A stretch of 64,000 nucleotides of DNA from Crystallibacter permensis (GCF_025960875.1 NZ_JAODLR010000013.1:62001-126000); one strand, 5' to 3'; positions 1 through 9,822 are shown, counted from the first letter of the stretch. Notes: generated by a model not told the origin, from the sequence alone. Made by a program: numbers and translations.

Positions 1-1
1 C

Positions 2-1108
2 TCGGGCGGACGGCGGAGGTACTGGCTGGGCGTCAACACCATGGCCGTCGTCGCACTGACGGCGCTGTGCTTCTTTGTCTACCCCTCCCCCGGGTTCCTC
101 TTCGTCGGCGTCGCGCTGATCGCGCTGGCCAACATTTTCTTCGAGTTCGCCAACGTCAACTACTACGCGATGCTCGGCCAGATCTCCACGCCGTCCACAG
201 TCGGCAAGGTCAGTGGCTTCGGCTGGGCCATGGGCTATGTCGGCGGCATCGTTGCCCTGGCGCTGGTGCTCATCGGGTTCGTCCTCCCCGAGACCGGCTG
301 GTTCGGAGCCACCGCCGAAAACGGGCTGAACATCCGGTTGGTCGCGGTGTTCTCAGCCGTCTGGTTCCTGATCTTTGCGCTGCCGGTACTTTTCACCGTG
401 CCGGAAATTCCCCGCCAGCCGAAGACCGCCCGGCTGGGCTTCTTCGCCTCCTACGGGCTATTGTTCCGCCGGATCAAGGCCATCTACCGGACCAGTCCGC
501 ACACCATCTTCTTCCTGCTGGCCAGCGCGATCTTCCGGGACGGGTTGGCAGCCGTCTTCACCTTCGGCGGCGTGATCGCCGCCGGCACCTTCGGCTTCAC
601 CCTGACCGAAGTCATCTTCTTCGCCATCGCGGGGAACGTCGTCGCGGCCCTTGGCGCAGTGGCCGGCGGAATCCTCGATGACCGGATCGGGCCGAAGAAG
701 ATTATCGTCGGTTCCCTGATCGGGCTGATTGTCGCCGGCGCTGCTGTCCTTGTGCTCGGAGCCAACACGTACACCATCTTCGGCGCAACCCTGACCGGTG
801 ACACCACTTTCTGGATCTTCGGGCTGATGCTGTGCCTCTTCGTCGGCCCCGCCCAGTCCTCCAGCCGCGCCTACCTGGCGAGGCTGGCCCCCAGGGGCGA
901 GGAGGGAGAGTTCTTCGGCCTCTACGCCACCACCGGCCGGGCCGTCAGTTTCCTGGCCCCCACGCTCTTTGGCCTGAGCATTACCATTTTCGGCGCGCAG
1001 CGCTTTGGCATCCTGGGCATCCTCATCGTGCTGCTGGCCGGCCTGCTGGCACTGCTGCCGGTCAAGGAGCCGCGCGAGGTTCCGACGGCCCAAACGCCGT
1101 CGGCCTGA
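2..1108 (+). CDS. MFS transporter, UMF1/Atg22-like (5' end outside window)
   Basis: This is the C-terminal part of a multi-pass membrane transporter. The reading frame is open back to base 2 and continues upstream of the first in-frame ATG at 41 (residues SGRRRYWLGVN precede it), so the true start lies outside the window. The visible part has about ten hydrophobic segments, an early N/F-rich helix with a YYAMLGQIS motif, and a MFS-like loop with the DDRIGPKK motif (roughly residues 210-220 of the visible protein), which resembles the MFS cytoplasmic signature. The FFEFANVNYY-type helix and the overall pattern fit the UMF1 (Atg22-like) group. The substrate is unknown. Its stop codon abuts the stop of dcd on the other strand with no gap. 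Confidence 0.85.
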   Translation, partial: SGGRRRYWLGVNTMAVVALTALCFFVYPSPGFLFVGVALIALANIFFEFANVNYYAMLGQISTPSTVGKVSGFGWAMGYVGGIVALALVLIGFVLPETGWFGATAENGLNIRLVAVFSAVWFLIFALPVLFTVPEIPRQPKTARLGFFASYGLLFRRIKAIYRTSPHTIFFLLASAIFRDGLAAVFTFGGVIAAGTFGFTLTEVIFFAIAGNVVAALGAVAGGILDDRIGPKKIIVGSLIGLIVAGAAVLVLGANTYTIFGATLTGDTTFWIFGLMLCLFVGPAQSSSRAYLARLAPRGEEGEFFGLYATTGRAVSFLAPTLFGLSITIFGAQRFGILGILIVLLAGLLALLPVKEPREVPTAQTPSA

Positions 1109-1693
1109 CTAGCGCTCGATCGTGGTGCGGTGGAAGTTGAGGTAACTGCGCGAAGCCGTCGGGCCCCGCTGGCCCTGGTACCGGTTGCCGTACTGGCCGG
1201 ATCCATAGGCGTGTTCGGCCGGCGAGGTCAGGCGGAAGAAGCACAGCTGGCCGATCTTCGAGCCCGGCCAGAGCTTGATCGGCAGGGTGGCCATGTTGGA
1301 CAGCTCCAGCGTCACGTGGCCGGAGAAACCAGGATCGATGAAGCCCGCCGTGGAGTGCGTGAGCAGACCCAGCCGGCCCAGCGAAGACTTGCCTTCCAGC
1401 CGGGCGGCGATGTCCTCCGGCAGGGTCACCGTTTCGTAAGTGGAACCCAGCACGAACTCGCCGGGGTGCAGGATGAACGGCTCATCGGGGTCCACCTCAA
1501 CGAGGCGGGTCAGTTCGGGCTGCTCCAGCTGCGGGTCGATGTGGGCATATTTGTGGTTGTCGAACAGCCGGAAGAACCGGTCAATCCGCACGTCCACGCT
1601 GGAGGGCTGGATCATTTCGGGCAGAAACGGGTCCAGGACAATTCGCTCGGCATCGAGTTCGGCTCGGATATCGCGGTCTGAGATCAGCACCAT
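1109..1693 (-). CDS. dcd: dCTP deaminase, probably bifunctional dCTP deaminase/dUTPase
   Basis: Cytosolic pyrimidine deoxynucleotide enzyme that makes dUMP (via dUTP) for thymidylate synthesis. The 194 residues match the Dcd family in length. The active-site block [18 protein letters not shown] followed by [16 protein letters not shown] is intact, and the C-terminal [11 protein letters not shown] segment resembles the flexible closing tail. As I remember it, the protein is much closer to the bifunctional Mycobacterium tuberculosis enzyme than to the monofunctional E. coli one, so dUTP hydrolysis is likely too; that is inference. ATG start at 1693. It converges on the MFS gene with zero spacing, so no room remains for a separate terminator. 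Confidence 0.95.
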   Translation of the reverse strand: MVLISDRDIRAELDAERIVLDPFLPEMIQPSSVDVRIDRFFRLFDNHKYAHIDPQLEQPELTRLVEVDPDEPFILHPGEFVLGSTYETVTLPEDIAARLEGKSSLGRLGLLTHSTAGFIDPGFSGHVTLELSNMATLPIKLWPGSKIGQLCFFRLTSPAEHAYGSGQYGNRYQGQRGPTASRSYLNFHRTTIER

Positions 1694-1831
1694 CTAAAAA
1701 TAACGCATGGCTTGCGGGAGTCTTCAATTCCGACGGCGGATCTACCGGCCGCCACTCTGTTGCCCAAGGCGCCGCAGTGGAAACATAGAGGGTACGGCCG
1801 CGCTGGCCGCCAGTTCGTTAACAGGGGAATC

Positions 1832-3238
1832 ATGGAAACCGGAAGCACTTCGCAACGCCCACGGCCCGCACTGCTGGTGGTTATGGCTACCGCCGTGGCG
1901 CTGCTTTTCACGCTCGTAACCGCCGCTCCCGCCTCAGCCGCCGAACCTGTCCGGGACCCGGCCAACATCAAGGTTCTGGTCAACAAAGCCCATCCGTCGA
2001 GCCCGCTCACCTACACTCCAAAACTGGCGCGGTGGAAGAGCACGGGCTACCGGATGCGTCCGGATGTCAGCACCAAACTCTCCAGCCTTTTTGCCGGCGC
2101 CGACAGCGCAGGCCATGCGATCGCCGTCGTCAGTGCCTACCGTTCCTATGCGGAACAGCGTGACCTCTACAACTACTACGTGAGGATCTACGGAAAGACC
2201 TACGCGGACCGCATTTCCGCCCGCCCAGGTTATAGCGAACACCAGACCGGACTGGCGGTGGACGTTGGCTTGGCCAGTGGATCCTGCGGACTGGAAGCGT
2301 GTTTCGGCGATACCGCGGCGGGCAAGTGGGTGGCCGCCAACGCGTACAAATACGGATTCATCATCCGCTATCCGAAGGGCCACGAAGCCACCACCGGCTA
2401 CACCTATGAACCTTGGCATCTGCGCTATGTCGGCGTCACCTTGGCCACCGAAATGCGGACCAAGAAGATCCCGACCATGGAGCACTACTACGTGCTGGGC
2501 AAGCCGAGCATCCGCAGCTACTCGGATGTGCTGGCTGCCGATTCCGCCGGTGACCTCTGGCGCTACCCGGGCAGCGGAGGCAGGATGCATCCCCGGGTGA
2601 AAATCGACCATGCCTATGGCGGCGTCAAGACCGGCACATCGGTTGACTGGAACCAGGACGGGACCATCGACCTGCTGCTCCAGATGAAGGACGGCCGGCT
2701 GCTGGTGAACCTGGGCAGGTCCGGCGGCGGCTTCCAGGCACCCCGCGAGGTTGGCCGCGGCTTCGCCAAGTACGACCTCACCATTGGACGGTGGGCCGCC
2801 GCGGACACCTACCCGGGCGTTGTAGCCAAGCGTTGGTCGGACGGCGCCCTGCTGTACTACCGCAACGGCTCCGCGGCCTACCTGTCCGCCGGCAGGACAA
2901 TCAGCAGCGGCTGGGGGCGTTACCGTCCCACGATGCTGGACTGGAACCAGGACGGCAAGCAGGATCTGATCGCCATCCGGAACACCGGAGAGCTCTACTT
3001 CTACCCGGGAAACGGCTCCGGCGGCATCAGCACCTCCGCACGCCAGCTGGTTGGCAAGAGCGGCTGGCACAAGGTCTCGACCGTGACCCCGATCTACGGC
3101 TACACCGCGTCGGGATCCGCCGGCTTCATCGGGAAGTTCACGGACGGAACATTGAAGTACTACCCCTACAGCAAGGGCCGCTTTGGCACACGTACCCAGG
3201 AGGGGACAGGTTTCGCCTCCTACAACGTCTTCCGGTAG
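1832..3238 (+). CDS. secreted M15 (VanY-type) D-Ala-D-Ala carboxypeptidase with C-terminal FG-GAP-like repeats
   Basis: Peptidoglycan stem-peptide carboxypeptidase acting outside the membrane. I chose ATG 1832 (468 residues) because AGGGG lies just upstream and a good signal peptide follows: basic N-terminus, hydrophobic core (residues about 13-31) and an APASA cleavage site near residue 36. A frame open to 1712 adds 40 residues of unlikely sequence. The M15B zinc site is complete: SEHQTGLAVD gives His137 and Asp144, and EPWHLRY gives Glu193 and His196. From about residue 215 to the end there are repeated W/Y-rich blades with WNQDGTIDLL and WNQDGKQDLI Asp loops, a FG-GAP/VCBS beta-propeller that may bind wall polymers. 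A second FG-GAP protein lies at 29503-30690. Confidence 0.9.
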   Translation: METGSTSQRPRPALLVVMATAVALLFTLVTAAPASAAEPVRDPANIKVLVNKAHPSSPLTYTPKLARWKSTGYRMRPDVSTKLSSLFAGADSAGHAIAVVSAYRSYAEQRDLYNYYVRIYGKTYADRISARPGYSEHQTGLAVDVGLASGSCGLEACFGDTAAGKWVAANAYKYGFIIRYPKGHEATTGYTYEPWHLRYVGVTLATEMRTKKIPTMEHYYVLGKPSIRSYSDVLAADSAGDLWRYPGSGGRMHPRVKIDHAYGGVKTGTSVDWNQDGTIDLLLQMKDGRLLVNLGRSGGGFQAPREVGRGFAKYDLTIGRWAAADTYPGVVAKRWSDGALLYYRNGSAAYLSAGRTISSGWGRYRPTMLDWNQDGKQDLIAIRNTGELYFYPGNGSGGISTSARQLVGKSGWHKVSTVTPIYGYTASGSAGFIGKFTDGTLKYYPYSKGRFGTRTQEGTGFASYNVFR

Positions 3239-3252
3239 AGCTCGCCAGACGC

Positions 3253-3286
3253 TGCCGGTGGTCGAAACGAACGGCGACCGCCGGCA
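3253..3286 (+). terminator. probable rho-independent terminator after the M15 peptidase gene
   Basis: A 12-bp stem with one G-T mismatch (TGCCGGTGGTCG pairing with CGACCGCCGGCA) encloses a short loop and is followed by GCCCTTTCCC. It sits between the convergent peptidase and kynA genes, so it may serve both. Confidence 0.55.
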
Positions 3287-3316
3287 GCCCTTTCCCTCGG
3301 CCGCAGGGGTACAGTC

Positions 3317-4174
3317 TTACGGCTGGCCGATCTCCGTGCGGACGGCATAGAGCTCCGGGAAAAACGTCAGTTCCAGGGCCTTTTGCAGAAAACCGACGCC
3401 GGATGAACCGCCGGTGCCGCGTTTCATACCGATGGTGCGTTCCACCGTCTTCAGGTGGCGAAAACGCCAGAGCTGGAAATTGTCTTCCAGGTCCACCAGT
3501 TCTTCACAAGCCTCGTAGACATCCCAGTTTTCATGGGCGTTCTCGTACACATATTTAAAGGTCTGCACCAGTTCGGCATTGAACACGTGGGCTTCGCTAA
3601 CGTCCCGTTCCAGGAGTTCCCGCGGCACCGCGTAGCCCCGGCGGGACAGGAACGCCAGGAACTCGTCGTAGATACTGCTCTTCCCCAGCAGGTCCCCCAG
3701 CAGGGCCTGGGCGCTCGGATCCGCCGAGAAGACGTCGAGCATGCTCCGGTTCTTGTTGCCCAGCAGGAACTCCACCGCCCGGTACTGGGAGGACTGGAAG
3801 CCCGACGACGAGCCCAGCTGGCCACGGAATTCTGCGTACTCGGATGGTGTGAGGGTGGCGAGCACGGACCATTGTTCCGTCAGCGAGCGCTGGATGTGTT
3901 TGATCCGGGCAATGCCCTTCATCGCAAACCGCAGGTCATCGGCCTGCAGTTTCTCCCGCACGGTGCGCAGCTCGTGCAGGACCAGCTTGAGCCACAGCTC
4001 CGAGGTCTGGTGCTGGATGATAAAGAGCAGCTCGTCGTGGTGTTCCGGCCTGCTCACCGGCCGCTGGGCGGAGAGCAGCTCGTCGAGCTGCAGGTAAGAG
4101 CCGTAGCTCATCTTGTCGGAGAAATCGGTCTCGATTCCGGTTTCGAATTTCCGGGTGTTCTTGTCCACCGTCAT
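3317..4174 (-). CDS. kynA: tryptophan 2,3-dioxygenase
   Basis: Heme dioxygenase that opens the tryptophan indole ring to N-formylkynurenine, the first step of the kynurenine pathway. The 285-residue length is normal for bacterial TDO. The distal-pocket block [14 protein letters not shown] places His55, and [14 protein letters not shown] places the proximal heme ligand His240; both agree with the Xanthomonas enzyme numbering. The substrate-binding GTGGSSG loop follows. ATG at 4174. No kynU or kynB lies beside it in this window, so the rest of the pathway must be elsewhere or absent. It is divergent from the antiporter pair, with 85 bp between starts. Confidence 0.95.
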   Translation of the reverse strand: MTVDKNTRKFETGIETDFSDKMSYGSYLQLDELLSAQRPVSRPEHHDELLFIIQHQTSELWLKLVLHELRTVREKLQADDLRFAMKGIARIKHIQRSLTEQWSVLATLTPSEYAEFRGQLGSSSGFQSSQYRAVEFLLGNKNRSMLDVFSADPSAQALLGDLLGKSSIYDEFLAFLSRRGYAVPRELLERDVSEAHVFNAELVQTFKYVYENAHENWDVYEACEELVDLEDNFQLWRFRHLKTVERTIGMKRGTGGSSGVGFLQKALELTFFPELYAVRTEIGQP

Positions 4175-4259
4175 GGCACTCCATTGTGTTAGTTTTTCGT
4201 TACTTACTACCCTACGGCCAGCGCCTCACGACATGGGCTGAGGGGACTACTGTTGTGCC

Positions 4260-4742
4260 ATGGACGTGGAAGAAACGCCGTTGCCGGGAATCGGCCTTCG
4301 CCGGGAGATAGTGCTGGACAACGGAAGGCGTGTGGGCATAGTCACCCATCGCGATGGCCAGACCGAGCTGATCATCTCGCGCCTGGACGATCCCGACGCC
4401 TGCCTCGCCTCAGTTCCTATGAGTGTGGAGGAGGCCGCTACCTTGGGCGGACTGCTCGGCGGTCCAAAGCTGGTGGCCCAGCTCTCCGAAGAACACAGCG
4501 AACTGCCGGGCGTGAGTACGCGGCAGTTTCCGGTGACCGAAGGTTCGCCTTTCTCCGGGCATGCCCTGGGCGAGGCCAGGATCCGCACACGCAGTGGCGC
4601 GTCCGTGGTCGCCATTATTCGCGAAGGCCAGGTGATGCCTTCCCCCGCCCCGAACGACACGATGAACCCAGGAGATCTCCTCATCGTGGTGGGCACCCCT
4701 GATGGACTGGATGCTGCCGCCAAGATCCTGCACGGGGGATAG
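4260..4742 (+). CDS. khtT: cation:proton antiporter regulatory subunit, KhtT-like (TrkA-C domain)
   Basis: A 160-residue soluble regulator of a K+/H+ antiporter. The N-terminal half begins with the LPGIGLRREI motif typical of KhtT/AmhM proteins and ends in a short helical linker. Residues about 85-158 form a TrkA-C (RCK-C) domain with the ends SGASVVAIIREGQ and NPGDLLIVVGTPDGL, the nucleotide-binding and dimer module of the family. The antiporter gene follows six bases after its stop, so the two are an operon and probably form one complex at the membrane. The symbol rests on family resemblance and gene order. Confidence 0.85.
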   Translation: MDVEETPLPGIGLRREIVLDNGRRVGIVTHRDGQTELIISRLDDPDACLASVPMSVEEAATLGGLLGGPKLVAQLSEEHSELPGVSTRQFPVTEGSPFSGHALGEARIRTRSGASVVAIIREGQVMPSPAPNDTMNPGDLLIVVGTPDGLDAAAKILHGG

Positions 4743-4748
4743 CCGGGC

Positions 4749-5930
4749 GTGGGCGGCACGACTCTTGTACTGATCGAGCTCGGCCTGGTGTTTCTCGGGC
4801 TGGGCATCCTCGGTCGTCTTGCCGCCCGGATCGGCATGTCGCCGGTTCCCTTGTATCTGCTGGGTGGATTGGCTTTCGGCAACGGCGGATTGATCGAGTT
4901 TGCCAGCATCAACGAATTCAGCCACATCGCCAGTGAAATCGGCGTGGTCCTGCTCCTGCTCATGCTGGGGCTCGAATACACCGCCCGTGAACTCGCGACA
5001 GGCCTGCGGCAGTCCTGGCAGGCCGGTGTGGTGGACATGCTGCTGAATTTCCTCCCCGGTGCGCTGCTGGCGCTGATCCTCGGCTGGGGCGGGATCGGAG
5101 CACTGGTACTTGGCGGCGTGACCTATATATCCTCGTCGGGAATTGCGGCCAAAGTCCTCACGGACCTGGGCCGCCTGGGAAACCGGGAAACACCGGTGGT
5201 CCTCTCCATCCTGGTCCTGGAAGATCTCGCCATGGCCGCCTATCTGCCGGTGCTCACGACAGTCCTCGCCGGGGCTTCGTTCCTGGGCGGGCTGCAGGCC
5301 GTTGGAGCAGCGCTGCTGGCCGTGAGCGCAGTCCTGTTCCTGGCCATCCGGTACGGCCAACGGATCACCGGCTGGATCCACAGTCCGGAACAAGAAACGT
5401 TCCTGCTCAAGCTGATCGGCGTAGCGCTGCTGGTAGCCGGACTGGCTTCCGCCATGCAGGTTTCGGCCGCCGTCGGAGCCTTCCTGCTGGGCATCGCAAT
5501 ATCGGGCGCAACAGCAGAAAGCGCCGTCCGGGTCCTGGCACCCCTGCGCGACATCTTTGCCGCCATGTTCTTCGTGGTGTTCGGGCTCAACACGGATCCG
5601 GCCTCCATCCCACCGGTGCTGGTCTGGACCATCGTGTTGGGGGTACTGACCGCAGGCACCAAAATGGCTACCGGCTGGTGGGCAGCGCGCCAAGCGGGAA
5701 TCGGCCGCTGGGGACGGCTTCGGGCAGGCGCTGCGCTGATTGCCAGAGGCGAATTTTCCATCGTCATTGCCGGCCTCGCGGTGGCCTCAGGTGCCATTGT
5801 TCCCGAACTGGCCGCGGTGGTGACGGCTTACGTGATGCTTATGGCAGTGACCGGGCCGATAGCCACCCGGTTTGCCGAGCCAGCTGTCCGCCGGATATCC
5901 CGACAACCCGAAGCAGAGCCGGCGAGCTGA
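4749..5930 (+). CDS. khtU: CPA2-type cation:proton antiporter, KhtU-like
   Basis: Integral membrane K+(Na+)/H+ antiporter of the CPA2/KefB-like family, 393 residues with about twelve hydrophobic helices. The GTG start at 4749 lies six bases after khtT. Family hallmarks visible are LLLLMLGLEY (helix 3-4), the ISSSGIAAKVL unwound helix and LVLEDLAMA, which holds the conserved acidic pair used in cation binding. There is no C-terminal RCK domain, in keeping with a separate regulator encoded upstream. It likely exports K+ under alkaline or osmotic stress; the ion is inferred from the family. Confidence 0.88.
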   Translation: MGGTTLVLIELGLVFLGLGILGRLAARIGMSPVPLYLLGGLAFGNGGLIEFASINEFSHIASEIGVVLLLLMLGLEYTARELATGLRQSWQAGVVDMLLNFLPGALLALILGWGGIGALVLGGVTYISSSGIAAKVLTDLGRLGNRETPVVLSILVLEDLAMAAYLPVLTTVLAGASFLGGLQAVGAALLAVSAVLFLAIRYGQRITGWIHSPEQETFLLKLIGVALLVAGLASAMQVSAAVGAFLLGIAISGATAESAVRVLAPLRDIFAAMFFVVFGLNTDPASIPPVLVWTIVLGVLTAGTKMATGWWAARQAGIGRWGRLRAGAALIARGEFSIVIAGLAVASGAIVPELAAVVTAYVMLMAVTGPIATRFAEPAVRRISRQPEAEPAS

Positions 5931-5931
5931 C

Positions 5932-6546
5932 TCAGCGTACAGATGAATCCCAGCGCCATGCCCGGCCTCGGGTTTCCGGGGTCCGGCCGCTGGCCTTCAG
6001 CAGGTCCTGCCACGGCTCGCTGGTCCTGGCTGCGAAGGGAAACAGCCGGTCGAGGACTCTGGCGATGGTCCCGCCGTCGGCCTCATAGCCAATGCCGTGG
6101 GCAGCCAGGATGTCGTAGGCATGCAGGGCCGCTTCGGTGATCCCCATCGAGGCGAAGCCGGAAGCATCCGAAATGCCGGCCGGGTGATAGCCGCGTTTGT
6201 CCGGCGGCGCCACAGCGACCACGGCACACAGCAGTCCGGCGGTGGCGTCAAGGCAACTAATGATGCCGGCTGTCCCGGTGGCCGGGTCCGGCCAGAACAA
6301 GATCTCCGGCGAGCCCTGCCGCCAAGGAGGCGGATCCTGCAGCACCACATAGCTGTCCTGCGGCGGGTTGCGCCCCGAAAGCTGCATGGCGTAGAAGCCG
6401 AAGTCGTCCATTAGGTGCGCCGCGGTGTCGCGGCATCTCCACTCCAGTTGGTGGGCAGGTTGCTCCCAGGCAGCGTCCTGCAGCCGGGCAAGGTGGTCGA
6501 GAACGTGATCAGCGACGGTACGCAGATCATCCGCGGTGGGCATCAT
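5932..6546 (-). CDS. DinB / maleylpyruvate isomerase-like metal-dependent protein
   Basis: A 204-residue cytosolic protein of the DinB-like four-helix superfamily. The N-terminal half (WRCRDTAAHLMDDFGFYAMQL) has the helix that usually carries the first metal-binding His, here in DTAAHL; GITEAALHAYDI carries the second His. In actinobacteria many such proteins use mycothiol or have unknown substrates. I chose ATG 6546 because AGGA stands seven bases upstream; a TTG-initiated frame to 6597 is also open but lacks a binding site. It ends two bases from the antiporter gene on the other strand and is divergent from the sugar importer operon. The reaction is unknown. Confidence 0.75.
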   Translation of the reverse strand: MMPTADDLRTVADHVLDHLARLQDAAWEQPAHQLEWRCRDTAAHLMDDFGFYAMQLSGRNPPQDSYVVLQDPPPWRQGSPEILFWPDPATGTAGIISCLDATAGLLCAVVAVAPPDKRGYHPAGISDASGFASMGITEAALHAYDILAAHGIGYEADGGTIARVLDRLFPFAARTSEPWQDLLKASGRTPETRGRAWRWDSSVR

Positions 6547-6701
6547 GTCTCGATCCTGTACCTTTTCCGTCCAATTTGTCGCCCCTTTGTAGCGCAAGCC
6601 GCACTTTGGGGCTTATGGTCAAATCGAAAGGTTGCTTAGGACCGTCTCTTCCCCCGAGGATTCAGTCTGAGCGTCTACAAGGATGTGGAGGCGCAGTACC
6701 G

Positions 6702-8021
6702 ATGCCACAGCACGAGAGGTTTGAGCCCCGGAACCGCAAGAAACCACGCGCCCTGGCCGGACTAACACTGGCTCTGGGCGCCATGCTTTTAAGCGGCTGC
6801 AGCGAAGCGGAAAGTGTGCCGACGCTGACCTGGTACATCAACCCCGACGACGGCGGCCAGGCCGCCATCGCCGAAAGATGCACCGCCGATTCCGGCGGCA
6901 CTTACCGGATAGAAACCTCCCTGCTCCCCAATGACGCGGCCGCCCAGCGGGAACAGCTGGCCCGCCGCCTCGCCGCCGGAGACTCTTCCCTTGACATCAT
7001 GAGCCTGGATCCGCCGTTCATCCCAGAACTCGCTGAGCCGGGCTTCCTGGCTCCGGTGCCCGACGACGTGGCACAGCGGACCACCCAGAACGTGGTCGAG
7101 GGCGCGTTGGCCGGTGCGCAGTGGAAGGACGAACTGGTCACCGTCCCCTTCTGGGCCAACACCCAGCTGCTGTGGTACCGCAAGTCGGTGGCAGAAGCAG
7201 CCGGACTGGACATGAGCCAGCCCGTGACGTGGCAGCAGATCATGGACGCCGCGGCCAGCCAGGATAAGTTCCTGGGCGTCCAGGGCCAGCGCGGGGAGTC
7301 AATGACCGTCTGGGTCAACGCGCTGATCGAGTCCGGCGGCGGGCAAATCATCCAAAACCCGGAGGCACCCGCCGCGGAAATCGAACTCGGCCTGGTCTCC
7401 GAGGCCGGCCGGGAAGCCGCGGAAATCGTTTCGACCATCGGCAAGGAAGGGCTCGGCGGTCCCGGCCTGGCCACCCAGGACGAGAACTTCTCGATGATCC
7501 TGTTCCAGGGCGACAAAGGTTCGTTCATGGTGAACTGGCCGTTCGTCTGGCCAGCCACCAACAGTGCCGTTGAGGCAGGTTCCCTGGATCCGGAACTGAT
7601 CGAGGACATCGGCTGGACGCTGTACCCCAGGGTCAACGCAAACGAACCGACCGCGCCACCGCTGGGCGGGATCAACCTCGGCGTCGGCGCCGCGAGCGAC
7701 CATCCAGACCTGGCCTACGAGGCAATCGAGTGCATCGTCTCCCCCGAGAACCAGGCCGAGTATTTCATAACCAACGGCAACCCGCCGTCGAACACCGAAG
7801 CCTACGAGGATCCCCGGATCGAAGAGGCATTCCCTATGGCCGACACCATTCGGGAATCCCTTGAACTTTCCGCGCCGCGGCCGCAGACCCCCTACTACAA
7901 TGAGGTCTCCATCGGCCTGCAGCAGAACTGGGCACCGCCCAGATCCGTCGATCCGGCAACCACGCCGGAGCAGACTACCGAATTCATCCTTGCAGTACTC
8001 CGAGGGGAGAGCCTGCTGTGA
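6702..8021 (+). CDS. lpqY: ABC sugar-binding lipoprotein, LpqY-like (probable trehalose)
   Basis: Solute-binding lipoprotein of a carbohydrate ABC importer, anchored to the outer face of the membrane. ATG 6702 has GGAGG ten bases upstream. The signal peptide ends in LLSGC, with lipid-modified Cys33, giving 440 residues. The mature N-terminus (LTWYINPDDGG, a Cys pair around the RCTADSGG segment, then AAAQREQLARRLAAGDSSLDIM) closely follows the mycobacterial LpqY trehalose-recycling protein as I recall it. The two permeases and the ATPase follow in tight order, so the unit is complete. Trehalose as substrate is inference; maltose-type sugars remain possible. Confidence 0.87.
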   Translation: MPQHERFEPRNRKKPRALAGLTLALGAMLLSGCSEAESVPTLTWYINPDDGGQAAIAERCTADSGGTYRIETSLLPNDAAAQREQLARRLAAGDSSLDIMSLDPPFIPELAEPGFLAPVPDDVAQRTTQNVVEGALAGAQWKDELVTVPFWANTQLLWYRKSVAEAAGLDMSQPVTWQQIMDAAASQDKFLGVQGQRGESMTVWVNALIESGGGQIIQNPEAPAAEIELGLVSEAGREAAEIVSTIGKEGLGGPGLATQDENFSMILFQGDKGSFMVNWPFVWPATNSAVEAGSLDPELIEDIGWTLYPRVNANEPTAPPLGGINLGVGAASDHPDLAYEAIECIVSPENQAEYFITNGNPPSNTEAYEDPRIEEAFPMADTIRESLELSAPRPQTPYYNEVSIGLQQNWAPPRSVDPATTPEQTTEFILAVLRGESLL

Positions 8022-8980
8022 GTACCACGGTCAAACCAAGCAGCACGGGCACCAAAGCCGGTAAGCGTGCAGCCCAGCCCTACAGCGAACGGGCCAAGGG
8101 CGAACGGCGGCTGGGCTGGCTGCTCGCCGGTCCGGCGTTCGTCGTCATGCTGGCCGTGACGGCCTACCCCATCGTCCAGGCCGGCTACGACTCGCTCTTC
8201 AACTACCGCCTGACCGCGCCGTCGGAGCGGGAGTTCATCGGCCTGGGCAACTACGGCGTCATCCTGACCGACTTTGTCTGGTGGCGGGATCTGGGCGTGA
8301 CGCTCCTGATCACGGTCATCACCGTCATCGTTGAGCTGATCCTGGGCTTCGCGCTGGCGCTGGTCATGCACAAAGCGCTCAAGTCCGTCCGCGGACTGCT
8401 GCGCACCGCCATCCTGGTGCCCTACGGCATCATCACGGTGGTCTCCGCCTTCGCCTGGTTCTATGCCTTCGACATCAACTCCGGCTACGTCAACAACTGG
8501 TTCGACTGGGTGCCCGGCATCGATCCGGATCTTAACTGGTTTGCCGGTACGTGGACCTCGCTCTTCGTCATCATGGCCTCGGAAATCTGGAAGACCACGC
8601 CCTTCATTTCGCTGCTGCTGCTGGCCGGCCTGGCCCAGGTCCCGGATGAACTGACGGAGGCAGCGGAGGTCGACGGGGCCACCTGGTGGGAACGGATGAG
8701 CCGGGTGATCCTGCCGAACATGAAGGCGGCCATCATGGTCGCGGTGCTTTTCCGGGCACTTGATGCCTTCCGTATTTTCGACAACGTGTTCATCATGACC
8801 AACGGCGCGTTCGGTACCGAAGTGCTGTCCCTGCTTGCCTACCGCACGTCAATCAGCCGGCTGGAGATCGGCATGGGTTCGGCCGTCTCCGTCCTGCTGT
8901 TTATCTGTGTTCTGCTGATCTGCTTCATAGCCATCAAGCTGTTCAAGGTCGACCTTGCCGGCGCACGAGGGAGTAAGTAA
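8018..8980 (+). CDS. sugA: ABC sugar permease, SugA-like (MalF type)
   Basis: First membrane subunit of the sugar importer, 320 residues. The GTG start overlaps the stop of the binding-protein gene by four bases (GTGA), a sign of translational coupling. After a basic N-terminus of about 30 residues come six hydrophobic segments. The EAA loop that docks onto the ATPase is seen as ELTEAAEVDGATWWERMSRV, with the conserved Gly. It pairs with the next permease to form the channel. Confidence 0.9.
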   Translation: MSTTVKPSSTGTKAGKRAAQPYSERAKGERRLGWLLAGPAFVVMLAVTAYPIVQAGYDSLFNYRLTAPSEREFIGLGNYGVILTDFVWWRDLGVTLLITVITVIVELILGFALALVMHKALKSVRGLLRTAILVPYGIITVVSAFAWFYAFDINSGYVNNWFDWVPGIDPDLNWFAGTWTSLFVIMASEIWKTTPFISLLLLAGLAQVPDELTEAAEVDGATWWERMSRVILPNMKAAIMVAVLFRALDAFRIFDNVFIMTNGAFGTEVLSLLAYRTSISRLEIGMGSAVSVLLFICVLLICFIAIKLFKVDLAGARGSK

Positions 8981-9822
8981 TGAAGAATTCATCGACCAAG
9001 GAAAAGGTGACGTGGGCGGTCATTTCCGTGCTCGTCCTGCTGTACGCGCTGTTCCCGGTGGCTTCCATCCTCGCGACCTCCTTCAAGCAGCCCAGCGACC
9101 TGACCACGGGCAAGTTCCTGCCCACCGAATGGAGCACGGTCAACTACGAGCAGATTCTGGTCGGCGACGCCCAGGGCCTGTTCCTCAGTTCGCTGCGCAA
9201 CTCGATCGGCATCGCCCTCATCGCCACCTTCATCGCCGTCGTTCTGGCCACCTTGTGCGCCTATGCCATCGCCCGCCTGGACTTCCCCGGCAAGAAGATG
9301 ATCCTCACTACCGCGCTGGCGGTCTCCATCTTCCCTGTCATCTCGATCGTGACCCCGCTGTTCAACCTTTGGCGGACCATCGGCCTCTATGACACCTGGC
9401 CCGGACTGATCATCCCCTACCTGTCGCTGACACTGCCGATCTCCATCTGGACGCTGGCGGCATTCTTCCGGCAGATCCCGTGGGAGCTGGAGCAGGCTGC
9501 ACAAGTCGACGGCGCCACCACCTGGCAGGCCTTCCGCAAGGCGATCGTCCCCCTGGCGGCCCCGGGCGTATTTACGACGGCGATCATCGCCTTCTTCATC
9601 GCCTGGAACGATTTCGTCTACGGCATCTCCCTGACCTCGACGGAGGCTGCGCGGCCGGTACCGGCGGCACTGGCCTTCTTCACCGGCGCCTCCCAGTTCG
9701 AAGAACCCACCGGAGCCATCTCGGCGGCGGCCATCATAGTGACCATTCCGATTGTCCTGCTGGTGCTGCTCTTCCAGCGTCAGATTGTCTCAGGCCTGAC
9801 CCAGGGCGCCGTCAAGGGCTGA
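8980..9822 (+). CDS. sugB: ABC sugar permease, SugB-like (MalG type)
   Basis: Second membrane subunit of the importer, 280 residues with six predicted helices. Its ATG shares one base with the preceding stop (TAATG). The EAA loop ELEQAAQVDGATTWQAFRKA is complete, so it should contact the ATPase. Downstream spacing to the ATPase gene is 27 bases. All four genes read as one operon. Confidence 0.9.
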   Translation: MKNSSTKEKVTWAVISVLVLLYALFPVASILATSFKQPSDLTTGKFLPTEWSTVNYEQILVGDAQGLFLSSLRNSIGIALIATFIAVVLATLCAYAIARLDFPGKKMILTTALAVSIFPVISIVTPLFNLWRTIGLYDTWPGLIIPYLSLTLPISIWTLAAFFRQIPWELEQAAQVDGATTWQAFRKAIVPLAAPGVFTTAIIAFFIAWNDFVYGISLTSTEAARPVPAALAFFTGASQFEEPTGAISAAAIIVTIPIVLLVLLFQRQIVSGLTQGAVKG